Shown here: positions 44,710 through 52,330 of the stretch, in pieces | Numbering within the stretch: the first letter of the stretch is position 1 | Layout: every line of letters begins with the position of its first letter | Origin: Robertmurraya korlensis | GTDB lineage: Bacteria; Bacillota; Bacilli; Bacillales; Cytobacillaceae | NCBI RefSeq assembly: GCF_023715225.1 | Contig: NZ_JAMBNS010000002.1 | Coordinates: forward strand, 310,001-374,000 | Direction of reading: 5' to 3' | DNA: 64,000 bases | Program-made: the position numbers and the translations under genes | Notes under the pieces: generated by a model | The model's database searches: none | What the model saw: only the letters and a program-made list of their open reading frames with translations | What the model was told of the DNA's origin: nothing

Positions 44710-45774
44710 TCATTCTTCCCATGCTTGGATAAAGTTTTGTGTGTAGTATTTTTTATATACACCTACGCCGATATGTGTAAATTCTTCGTTCAATAAGCTT
44801 TCCCGGTGACCTTTACTATTTAACCAACCTTCCATAACAGCTGGAGCATCAGCATAGTTTGCAGCAATATTCTCTCCAGCTACCTGATAAAATACTTCCC
44901 CGGCCTCTAAGCGATCAGAAAGCTCCCCGAACTTTTCAGATGTATGCGAAAAAGTATTGCTCTCTTCCATATCCTTACTATGTCCATAAGCTACAATTGC
45001 CGTTTTCTCATCCCATTTTAAGTTAGTAAGACCAAATCTCATTCTCATAATATTCGTAATATCATATATTTGCTTTTCATTTGCATCCTCGACTTTTTCA
45101 TCTGGTGCCATCTCATCAGGTTCAATTTCTTGTAATTCACCAAAATAAACCAATTCATAAGGTCTTAATTTCAATAAAGTTTCTGCATCCATTACCCTAA
45201 AACTAGATAATGTTGCGGTAAATTTATCAATATACAGTTGAACGAAAATGTCCCCCATTTTCAACAATGGTCTTGTATTGAGATCTGACTCTGATAGCTC
45301 AAATTGATAGGAACTTCCTTCATAATCTAACCCTATTTCTGTTTCAACATAACTTGAAGAAAAAATTTCATCTACATGTTGTCCAATCTTGAAGGGGCTT
45401 ATATCCACTTCTGAACCGATCGCATAAACGGTTACTACCTTCCCGTCTTTCACACCAATCTGAGTATAATTAGCAGGATCAGCATTATAGATCCACCAAT
45501 CAAACCCATAATAAGTCTGATCTACTCTGTTAGGTTGACCTAAGTTTTCCACCAAGTTTTCTATAGACATTCCGATATATGTTGTAACTCCCTCCGTGGG
45601 TCTTTCAGAATTTGTTCCTTCATCGCTCGTATTATTCGATAAGTCCTGGTTACTTTCTCTCTTTTGCGTCCCGTCTTCTAGGAGTATATCCTCATCACCA
45701 TTTTGAATATTAAAATAAAATACAATTCCTAATATGGCAGTTATCAATATTAATATTCTTCCTAAACTTCTCAG
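44710..45774 (-). CDS. ylbC: CAP/SCP-domain protein YlbC
   Basis: 354 residues if translation starts at CTG 45774. N-terminal membrane anchor (LILITAILGIVFYFNI), an acidic Ser/Thr-rich linker, a CAP-associated N-terminal domain (about 70-200: YIGMSIENLVENLGQPNRVDQ, WWIYNADPANY) and a CAP domain (about 240-350) with MRFGLTNLKWDEK, HSKDMEESNTFSHT, AGENIAANYADAP and GHRESLLNEEFTHIGVGV. Role unknown. The CTG has AGGAGG seven bases upstream; the next usable start, TTG at 45747, has no ribosome binding site and would cut the anchor's basic head. So a CTG start is likely but not certain. Confidence 0.87.
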   Translation of the reverse strand: MRSLGRILILITAILGIVFYFNIQNGDEDILLEDGTQKRESNQDLSNNTSDEGTNSERPTEGVTTYIGMSIENLVENLGQPNRVDQTYYGFDWWIYNADPANYTQIGVKDGKVVTVYAIGSEVDISPFKIGQHVDEIFSSSYVETEIGLDYEGSSYQFELSESDLNTRPLLKMGDIFVQLYIDKFTATLSSFRVMDAETLLKLRPYELVYFGELQEIEPDEMAPDEKVEDANEKQIYDITNIMRMRFGLTNLKWDEKTAIVAYGHSKDMEESNTFSHTSEKFGELSDRLEAGEVFYQVAGENIAANYADAPAVMEGWLNSKGHRESLLNEEFTHIGVGVYKKYYTQNFIQAWEE

Positions 45775-45914
45775 AGGCCATCCTCCTCTCTATCATTCTT
45801 TCTATCATTGTATGCAAGCATTAAAAAAATAGTATAGTATTTCATAGTAAATATAATAGGTTGTTATGGTAGTTATTTATTTTATTATACCCTACCAGGC
45901 TCTGTACATAAATA

Positions 45915-45938
45915 AATAAAGACACCAAAAGGTGCCTT
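45915..45938 (-). terminator. Terminator of ylbB
   Basis: Minus strand AAGGCACC / GGTGTCTT (one wobble) with TTTT loop, followed by TATTTATTT. Weak but well placed. Confidence 0.65.
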
Positions 45939-45940
45939 CA

Positions 45941-46372
45941 TTAATGCATGTCAGAAGATGTATGTTCGGAAATGTCAGATAGGGCTTTACCGGCTTGATA
46001 ATCTGTTATTTTCTCAACAGCCAAATCCCCAAGAGCAACGATTCCTACTAGTTTTTTTCCTTCTGTGACAGGAAGACGTCGAATTTGGTGCTTGGCCATT
46101 AATTCAGCCGCGTCTCTAGCAGTAGTTTCAGGTGATACTGTTATGATTTGCTTACTCATGATATCTTCTACTTTTGTCGAACCAGGATGTTTTTCAGCAA
46201 CTCCTCTAACGACAATATCACGATCTGTAATCATTCCGATTAACTTATCATCATCAACAATTGGAATCGCACCTACGTTTAGCTCTTTCATTTTAAGTGC
46301 AACCTCGTACACATTATCCAGAAGCGTACAGCATTCGACTTCCCTAGTCATTAACTCATTTATGGTCTTCAT
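45941..46372 (-). CDS. ylbB: CBS-domain protein YlbB
   Basis: 143 residues, two CBS domains in tandem and nothing else (about 5-60 and 70-125). First: MTREVECCTLLDNVYEVALKM, VGAIPIVDDDKLIGMITDRDIVVRG. Second: DIMSKQIITVSPETTARDAAELM, RRLPVTEGKKLVGIVALGDLA. Free-standing CBS pairs bind adenine nucleotides; the target is unknown. ATG at 46372 with AGGAGGG upstream. Divergent from ylbA. Confidence 0.9.
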   Translation of the reverse strand: MKTINELMTREVECCTLLDNVYEVALKMKELNVGAIPIVDDDKLIGMITDRDIVVRGVAEKHPGSTKVEDIMSKQIITVSPETTARDAAELMAKHQIRRLPVTEGKKLVGIVALGDLAVEKITDYQAGKALSDISEHTSSDMH

Positions 46373-46543
46373 CCTGAGCCCTCCTAAAAATATCGTCAAT
46401 TCTATTGTTCCCTTTTGTTTGGTCAACTATTCCAGCATTGTACATGAGGAAAACATATCTGATTTTTGTGAACGTTCTCATTGCAACTTCCTATAATTTC
46501 TACTATTATTAAACATGAAGAAGTTATCATTACATAGTGAAGA

Positions 46544-46567
46544 GTTCAGTTTTAAGTAGACGGGTAT
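46544..46567 (+). promoter_or_regulatory. Possible sigma-B promoter of ylbA
   Basis: GTTCAG (46544-46549) / 12-bp spacer / GGGTAT (46562-46567); the sigma-B consensus is GTTTAA / GGGTAT. The -10 is perfect, the -35 four of six. Confidence 0.45.
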
Positions 46568-46590
46568 CGTGTTTTGTAGGAGGGAAAATA

Positions 46591-46950
46591 ATGAAGTTTG
46601 AAAATGTAGGTCTTGAGAACGTAAAAGCCGATTTAAATCGTTTGGACGAAGTTATGCTTGATCATGGATTAGTTCGTGAGGGACAATGGGACTATGAAAG
46701 AGTAACATATGACCGCAAGTTTATCCTAAAAGAAGGAACTTTCTACCTTCGTGTGTTCGGATATGCTGTAGAAGGTGATGTAGGAGCACACAAAGCAACC
46801 GTTCAATTAATGACACCTCTATTAGGTAAGCATTATTATCCACATGGAGTAGAATATGGTGAAGGTGAAGCCTTTCCAAAAGGACTTGTCAGTCAATGCG
46901 AAAAGCTTCTTAATGAAGTAAAAGTTGAAGTAGAAAAATTCGCTAAATAA
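46591..46950 (+). CDS. ylbA: YugN-like family protein YlbA
   Basis: 119 residues, YugN-like family. MKFENVGLENVKADLNRLDEVM, QWDYERVTYDRKF, LRVFGYAVEGDV and a C-terminal helix LVSQCEKLLNEVKVE. Small cytoplasmic protein of unknown function. ATG at 46591 follows GGAGGG; an in-frame ATG at 46537 lacks a site. Divergent from ylbB. A sigma-B-like promoter lies upstream. Confidence 0.85.
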   Translation: MKFENVGLENVKADLNRLDEVMLDHGLVREGQWDYERVTYDRKFILKEGTFYLRVFGYAVEGDVGAHKATVQLMTPLLGKHYYPHGVEYGEGEAFPKGLVSQCEKLLNEVKVEVEKFAK

Positions 46951-46974
46951 AAAGACGCTTTTTGCGTCTTTTTT
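46949..46974. terminator. Bidirectional terminator after ylbA
   Basis: Stem AAAAAGACGC / GCGTCTTTTT with TTTTT loop. Confidence 0.9.
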
Positions 46975-46978
46975 ATTT

Positions 46979-47317
46979 TCAACTAAGTTTCACATGAATA
47001 TAACTTACTTTATACCCCGTCAACAAGTACACTTCCTCTTGAATGGCAGCTTGTAAATTTTCTATTTTTTCAATAATTCCTCTATAATTAATGGCATTTA
47101 ATCTTAAAATGATGCCAACAACGCTTTCTTTCAGTATCACTTCGTACGTTTGATTTTTTGTCGGATGGAATTGTCCTTGAATGCGATCAATGATAGATCC
47201 TCTTTTATTGAGAAGGACATAGTTATCGCTTTCCATTATATTAGACTCGACTATTGCTGAAATAATGTTGTGAACGGCTCGATCGCTTTCGTTTTGCTCA
47301 AACATACTTACCAACAT
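46979..47317 (-). CDS. Small protein, weakly Asp23-like
   Basis: 112 residues. Not recognised with certainty. The second half (KESVVGIILRLNAINYRGIIEKIENLQAAIQEEV followed by LTGYKVSYIHVKL) has the amphipathic helix plus last strand pattern of Asp23/Gls24 proteins, but the N-terminus lacks the usual strand signature. ATG at 47317 preceded by GGAGGG. Convergent with ylbA. Confidence 0.6.
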   Translation of the reverse strand: MLVSMFEQNESDRAVHNIISAIVESNIMESDNYVLLNKRGSIIDRIQGQFHPTKNQTYEVILKESVVGIILRLNAINYRGIIEKIENLQAAIQEEVYLLTGYKVSYIHVKLS

Positions 47318-47467
47318 AATCCCTCCTTTTAGGCTCGTCTAATAAACACCTCAAAATATAACTTCATATTTTTATTATTTTCATTGGTTATTTTATTAAA
47401 TGCATACTATAATTTAAGTGTTCCGAAATTAACAAATATTTTTTTATTTATGGAAGGAGAACATCTT

Positions 47468-48529
47468 TTGTTACTAAGCTTTTTTAAGAAACGTTATTTT
47501 TTAATTATTTTAGGCCTCTGTATAACAGCCCTTTTGTTATATCTTATCCTGCCTGTTTCTATACCTTTGATCACAGCATTTATAACTGCTTTATTTCTTG
47601 AACCGCTCGTACGAATGATACAAAATCGTACCAAACTTAATCAGAAAGTATCTGTCTTAATTGTATTTTTAGGCTTTTTACTCTTTGTTGGCTTTACCGG
47701 CTACTTCATTGTTACAAAGGTTATAACAGAAGCCATTCAAGTAGTTGAATACGCACCGCAATTAATAAATGAAATAAATCGAGCTTGGTTAGATACAGAA
47801 GAAAAATTAACATCAGCAGCAAAAGAATTACCAAAGGAAATAGTAGATGGAATTAGCAGCCAAGTACAAACTTTTCTCAACCAAACGAAAAATGATTTAG
47901 TAGCTTACGTCAACATCGATAATGTCCGGTCATTACTTACAAATATCCCTAGCTATCTTGTTAGTTTTTTAGTTTATCTGATTGCTTTATTTCTTTTCCT
48001 ACTAGATTTACCAAGGTTAAAAATTTCTTTATACAGTCATTTAACAGAGAAAACAGCTGATAAAGTTCATTTTATGACCTCTCGTCTATCCTTTGTTGTA
48101 ATAGGGTTTGTTAAAGCTCAATTTCTTGTTTCTGTAATCATTTTTTTAGTTACATTAATCGGCCTTTTCATTATCACTCCAAAAGTAGCATTATTAATGG
48201 CAACAATCATTTGGATTATTGATTTTATCCCAATCATCGGTTCTATTGTAATCATGGCTCCATGGGCTTTATTTCATTTCATTACCGGTGATGTAGTATT
48301 AGGTACAAAACTTGCTGTTTTAGCAGTTATTTTGTTAATTATTCGTCGAACAGTCGAACCAAAAGTGATGGGAACACATATCGGCCTCTCACCTTTATCA
48401 ACTCTAATAGCAATGTACCTTGGCCTGAAGTTGCTCGGAATACTAGGGTTTATTATTGGCCCTTTACTGTTAATTGCATTTAATTCGGCAAAAGAAGCCG
48501 GAATAATTAAACTGAATTTTAAAATTTAA
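47468..48529 (+). CDS. YtvI-type AI-2E transporter family membrane protein
   Basis: 353 residues. AI-2E-transporter/PerM superfamily: about eight membrane segments, four N-terminal (from FLIILGLCITALLLYLILP), a cytoplasmic/amphipathic middle region (about 75-145), then SFVVIGFVKAQFLVSVIIFLVTLIGL, IWIIDFIPIIGSIVIMAPWA (the conserved DxxPxxG motif near residue 260) and LGLKLLGILGFIIGPLLLIA. Some paralogues are sporulation proteins (YtvI), others Na+/H+ exchangers or permeases; this one cannot be assigned. Start is TTG at 47468 eight bases after GGAAGGAG. Confidence 0.82.
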   Translation: MLLSFFKKRYFLIILGLCITALLLYLILPVSIPLITAFITALFLEPLVRMIQNRTKLNQKVSVLIVFLGFLLFVGFTGYFIVTKVITEAIQVVEYAPQLINEINRAWLDTEEKLTSAAKELPKEIVDGISSQVQTFLNQTKNDLVAYVNIDNVRSLLTNIPSYLVSFLVYLIALFLFLLDLPRLKISLYSHLTEKTADKVHFMTSRLSFVVIGFVKAQFLVSVIIFLVTLIGLFIITPKVALLMATIIWIIDFIPIIGSIVIMAPWALFHFITGDVVLGTKLAVLAVILLIIRRTVEPKVMGTHIGLSPLSTLIAMYLGLKLLGILGFIIGPLLLIAFNSAKEAGIIKLNFKI

Positions 48530-48530
48530 A

Positions 48531-48568
48531 AAAAACGCAGACTTCCTATTAATGAAGTCTGCGTTTTT
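48531..48568. terminator. Strong bidirectional terminator
   Basis: Stem AAAAACGCAGACTTC / GAAGTCTGCGTTTTT with an 8-base loop between the two convergent genes. Confidence 0.93.
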
Positions 48569-48576
48569 AAAAATTA

Positions 48577-49752
48577 TTAAAAGTAATCAGGAAAAAATGG
48601 ACGTAATTTTGGAATTTTCCTTTCTAGCTTTTTTATATCTTCTAAGCTTCCTATAATTTCTCCAAGGTGATATAATTCTTCAGATGTTTTGTATCCTAAC
48701 AAAAGTGTAGACAATGTTCCTATGCCCATTTGTAGCCCTACCTTAGGTGGATGAGCACAAACACTTCCGTCTTTCTCTTTGTAAGCAGTTATTGAATCAT
48801 CTCCAAGTAGATACGAACCGATATTCCATCTACAGTATTCATCACTCACATGAATAAATACCTTCTCACCAGTTGACTGAAAAGAGTAGGATTTTAGAAA
48901 CTCTTCTACATTAACAATTCTAGCCATAAAGTATGGATGAACTTCGGTCTTTTGTTTTGGTTGTTTTAGGTAATATGGAAAGGAGTCATGAGTCGAAGTG
49001 TTAATTACAACCTTGTCTACCATAGAGTCATGCTGACAGATAAAATTCCACAGACCAATCGCTGCCTGATGGCTATTAGTAATAGTTTCAATGACTTCCA
49101 ACTCTTTATTTTTCACTGAATATACGATATAACCCTCGTACTCTCCATCGTCGTTCACATACGCAGCCATATGATCCTCACTGTATACATGATCGTTCCA
49201 CCATTCTTTTGTACGAACAAGCATCCCACTATGAGATGCCGCATAAGAATCATATACTCTTTCGATTTGTTCTTTTTCTTTCTGCGGAATGTCCCTTAAA
49301 ACTTTGCCTTGGTATGAAGGCAACATTACCAGATCTTTTTTCTCAATCGTTACCATTTTGTTATCTGCAAAAGTCTCCCAACCAAATCTACGGTAAAAGT
49401 GAACATCAAAAGGGTGAAGAAAGGACAGGTATTGCTGTTTCTGATTCATATATTTTAAGGCGTCAGTTATGAGTTGTTTCACATAGCCATGCCGACGATA
49501 TTCTGGATACGTGGAAACTCCAGCAATGCCTCCCATTTGAAACTTTTTATCGTTTATATAAACCACAAATGGGATAATATGTAATTTAGCAACAAGCTTT
49601 TGTTCATCTTTGACTGCAAGAATATTGTGTGATTTTAACATTTGTTTTCTTTTAGGTATATCTTCCTCGTTTACCTTGTATTGAAAAGCATACATTGACA
49701 ATTTCATGGCTTCTTCATAATCTTTTTCTGTTAACACAACTACTTCCATCAT
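48577..49752 (-). CDS. Eis-family GNAT N-acetyltransferase
   Basis: 391 residues. Three-part architecture of Eis-like proteins: N-terminal GNAT domain (about 1-150; GGIAGVSTYPEYRRHGYVKQL is the acetyl-CoA loop), a second degenerate GNAT (about 155-290) and a C-terminal sterol-carrier-like domain (about 295-391). The final residues LRPFFPDYF are the terminal carboxylate region used in Eis catalysis. Members acetylate aminoglycosides or lysine side chains; the substrate here is unknown. ATG at 49752 (or GTG 49758) follows AAGGGG. Confidence 0.85.
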   Translation of the reverse strand: MMEVVVLTEKDYEEAMKLSMYAFQYKVNEEDIPKRKQMLKSHNILAVKDEQKLVAKLHIIPFVVYINDKKFQMGGIAGVSTYPEYRRHGYVKQLITDALKYMNQKQQYLSFLHPFDVHFYRRFGWETFADNKMVTIEKKDLVMLPSYQGKVLRDIPQKEKEQIERVYDSYAASHSGMLVRTKEWWNDHVYSEDHMAAYVNDDGEYEGYIVYSVKNKELEVIETITNSHQAAIGLWNFICQHDSMVDKVVINTSTHDSFPYYLKQPKQKTEVHPYFMARIVNVEEFLKSYSFQSTGEKVFIHVSDEYCRWNIGSYLLGDDSITAYKEKDGSVCAHPPKVGLQMGIGTLSTLLLGYKTSEELYHLGEIIGSLEDIKKLERKIPKLRPFFPDYF

Positions 49753-49788
49753 TCCCACCCCTTATCACAACATCTGTATATTTTATTC

Positions 49789-49821
49789 AAAAAAAAGCGC
49801 CACAATTACTTGTAGCGCTTT
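49789..49821 (-). terminator. Terminator of the ctaG-ctaM end
   Basis: Minus strand AAAGCGCTACAA / TTGTGGCGCTTT (one wobble) with a 4-base loop and an eight-T run. Confidence 0.85.
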
Positions 49822-49829
49822 CTGATTCA

Positions 49830-50297
49830 TTAGAACCCTAAAATTGCTTTAATCACTGAGGTAGTTTCTCCTCCGTGGTAAAAAACATATAACAACAGGT
49901 AAACTGCTACTCCTGTAATAGCTGTAAAAAACCACACAATGCTTGTGATTGGTCCAAGTTTTCGATGCTTTTCTAACTGCTTTTTATAGCCAGTATATAA
50001 AGAAATAATCCCTAATACAGCTCCAACCGTAGCCAACGTAATATGAAAGATCAAAAAGATTGTATAGTAAATCTTTATATCATCTGGTCCACCAAACGCA
50101 GTATTTCCAATAAAAATAGTTCGGCTAGCATAGATGATAAAGAAGATAATAGCAAATATAGCAGCTAAAAACATCGTTTTTTGATGGGCCTGTATTTTAC
50201 GTTGCTTGATTTGCCACCATCCAATGGCAACAGTTAGACCACTTAGTACAATAAAGGTAGTACTAATTGTAGGTAAAATCGGTAATGTGAACTCCAT
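49830..50297 (-). CDS. ctaM: DUF420 membrane protein CtaM (YozB family)
   Basis: 155 residues. Four to five transmembrane segments with conserved His in QKTMFLAAIFA-type AHQKTM, IFHITLAT and HRKLGPITS. In Staphylococcus aureus CtaM is needed for function of the haem aa3 oxidase, perhaps for cofactor insertion; B. subtilis YozB is the relative. Sits directly after ctaG here (25 bp), fitting an assembly role. ATG at 50297. Confidence 0.82.
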   Translation of the reverse strand: MEFTLPILPTISTTFIVLSGLTVAIGWWQIKQRKIQAHQKTMFLAAIFAIIFFIIYASRTIFIGNTAFGGPDDIKIYYTIFLIFHITLATVGAVLGIISLYTGYKKQLEKHRKLGPITSIVWFFTAITGVAVYLLLYVFYHGGETTSVIKAILGF

Positions 50298-50322
50298 TTG
50301 TTTCTCCTCTTAATAACTTAAT

Positions 50323-51228
50323 TTATTTAGTGGGCTCAGGTTGAAAGCTAGTTTGACTTGTAGGTAACTCATCAATTGTTTGTTCCTTTCTAAACCAACT
50401 AAAGAACACCCGTGCTAAGATCACTCCGTACACAACCTCTTGGATAACCTTCATTAACACTCCGCCCGTTTGCTGATCCTCAAGAAGCGACATCGAATTA
50501 AACATTTCTGGACCGCTTAAATTTAAAGAAGCAAGTGTGGTTGATGGAACGCATAATTCAAGAGCACTTGCCCATGCATTGGGATCAGAAAAAGTAGAAT
50601 ACATTGGTGTATCTGCAAAGATAATTAATGCACATGCTGGAGTTAACAAAATTCCATCTGCAAAAATATAACCTACTTTTTTTAACCCGTTTAATGTTTC
50701 ATACTCTTCTAACTCGTTCACTAGTGGCCACCACATGCAAATAGCTAATAAAAATAATACAGAAGTATAGATCGCGTGCAACCACATATCTGTTTTTACA
50801 ATATCAAAAATATTAGGAACGTGATAAAAAGAGAACACTCCATTAAAAAGAATAAGTGCAATTAAAGGTTTTGTAAAAAATGCAAACAATGGTTTAATGA
50901 TTGGTCTAGATAGTACAGATCTCCAAACCCATGGAGGAATTCCGTAAATAAACAGAATAGGAATCACTAAGTATAGAATGGCCATCTGAATCATATGAAC
51001 ATAAAACATAATATGTCCTAGCAAATCTATGGGAGATCCCTTCACCACATACAAGAGTAAAATAGCAGAAGCAAAGCTAATCCATTGTTTTCTCGTTAAT
51101 GCTTCAGATTGTTGAAATAGAGTTCGATATTTTGTAGTTACGAGAAAATAGCTAGCTAATATCACAAGTAAAAGAATCAGGAAGATGGGACTCCATAAAG
51201 CCCTAAAGCCAAATATATCAAGCGACAA
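50323..51228 (-). CDS. ctaG: Cytochrome c oxidase assembly factor CtaG (caa3-type)
   Basis: 301 residues. Seven or so membrane segments; conserved HIMFYVHMIQMAILY, WVWRSVL, FSFYHVPNIFD, HAIYTSVLF and a late DGILLTPACALIIF. Bacillus CtaG is required for CuA/CuB assembly of the caa3 oxidase and is unrelated to the proteobacterial Cox11-type CtaG. Start TTG at 51228, eight bases after GAGGTGA. A terminator-like stem at 51324-51350 separates it from ctaF. Confidence 0.93.
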   Translation of the reverse strand: MSLDIFGFRALWSPIFLILLLVILASYFLVTTKYRTLFQQSEALTRKQWISFASAILLLYVVKGSPIDLLGHIMFYVHMIQMAILYLVIPILFIYGIPPWVWRSVLSRPIIKPLFAFFTKPLIALILFNGVFSFYHVPNIFDIVKTDMWLHAIYTSVLFLLAICMWWPLVNELEEYETLNGLKKVGYIFADGILLTPACALIIFADTPMYSTFSDPNAWASALELCVPSTTLASLNLSGPEMFNSMSLLEDQQTGGVLMKVIQEVVYGVILARVFFSWFRKEQTIDELPTSQTSFQPEPTK

Positions 51229-51323
51229 TGACGATCACCTCGTTATTTTTAAGTCAGTTATATTATACCTGATTTGTTATGAATACTACAATGAATGAGG
51301 TTTTCCTATATTTAGTGCAAAAA

Positions 51324-51350
51324 GAAAATCGGCTCAAGAGGCCGATTTTC
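51324..51350 (-). terminator. Terminator of ctaCDEF
   Basis: Stem GAAAATCGGC / GCCGATTTTC, loop of 7; the minus strand continues with TTTTTG. Confidence 0.82.
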
Positions 51351-51360
51351 ATTCACTCAT

Positions 51361-51696
51361 TTACCACCAAATAATGGTCATAAAAGCTAATATTGTTATT
51401 AACCCAACTAATAAACCTGAATATAGGAAAAGCGCTGGCGCTTCATGTCCCTTATGACTCATATGCATGAAGTAATATAATTGAAAGACTACTTGCACGA
51501 CAGCTAGCAAAAGAATGAAAGGAACGATAAACCATGCCGAAAAGTCACCATAGCCTACAGCAATAAATGCTACTAAAGTCAAAAAGATCATCATAGAAAA
51601 TGATACGATTTGATAGCGCATTTCCTCTGCACTTTTCTTTTTACGATATTCAATGTCTACTCTAGGGTTACCTGAATGTGTTTGTTCACTTGCCAT
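51361..51696 (-). CDS. ctaF: Cytochrome c oxidase subunit IV (caa3)
   Basis: 111 residues, three transmembrane segments (about 31-51, 55-80 and 88-110) with VVQVVFQLYYFMHMSHKG between the second and third, typical of CtaF. ATG at 51696, four bases after ctaE. Accessory subunit without redox centres. Confidence 0.95.
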   Translation of the reverse strand: MASEQTHSGNPRVDIEYRKKKSAEEMRYQIVSFSMMIFLTLVAFIAVGYGDFSAWFIVPFILLLAVVQVVFQLYYFMHMSHKGHEAPALFLYSGLLVGLITILAFMTIIWW

Positions 51697-51700
51697 CAGT

Positions 51701-52330
51701 TTATCCCACCATTCCCATTAAATATACTACCGTGAAGATAAATACCCACACCACGTCAATAAAGTGCCAGTAAAGACTTGCCACATAGAACTTTGGAGCA
51801 TTATATAAATCTAACCCACGCTTTGCATTTCTCACCATTAAAGTAACAATCCATAAAAGCCCGAAAGCAACGTGACCACCGTGGAATCCAACAAGTGTAT
51901 AAAATGCAGATCCAAATGCACTACTTGTAAATGTATGATGATACTCATGTACATAGTGATTGAACTCGTAAATTTCAAGAAGCAAGAACGCAAATCCTAG
52001 AAGCACTGTTAAACCTAACCATAGCTGCATCTTTTTGAAATTGAAGTTTTTCATATGGTACATTGCATATACACTTGTTAACGAACTAGTTAAAAGTAAC
52101 ATCGTTGCCACAAATACAATTGGCAATTCGAAAAGATCCTTTGCTAGTGCGTGTTCAGCATTCGGAACCTTATCCTTTAATGCTAAGTAAGTAGCAAAAA
52201 GTGATGCAAAGAGAACAGTCTCTCCACCTAGAAATAACCAAAAACCTAAAAATTTATTTTTTCCTTCAAGGGTTTGCTTTTCAGGTGCGGCAGGCCATGT
52301 TTCAGCAGTAAACTTATCTTCTACATGCAT
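51701..52330 (-). CDS. ctaE: Cytochrome c oxidase subunit III
   Basis: 209 residues. Five membrane segments: FLGFWLFLGGETVLFASLFATY, a second near 60-85, one near 93-112, FYTLVGFHGGHVAFGLLWI and WHFIDVVWVFIFTVVYL. The HxxH-bearing FHGGH and the final HFIDVVW are subunit III landmarks. ATG at 52330 overlaps the ctaD stop (TAATG). Confidence 0.96.
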   Translation of the reverse strand: MHVEDKFTAETWPAAPEKQTLEGKNKFLGFWLFLGGETVLFASLFATYLALKDKVPNAEHALAKDLFELPIVFVATMLLLTSSLTSVYAMYHMKNFNFKKMQLWLGLTVLLGFAFLLLEIYEFNHYVHEYHHTFTSSAFGSAFYTLVGFHGGHVAFGLLWIVTLMVRNAKRGLDLYNAPKFYVASLYWHFIDVVWVFIFTVVYLMGMVG

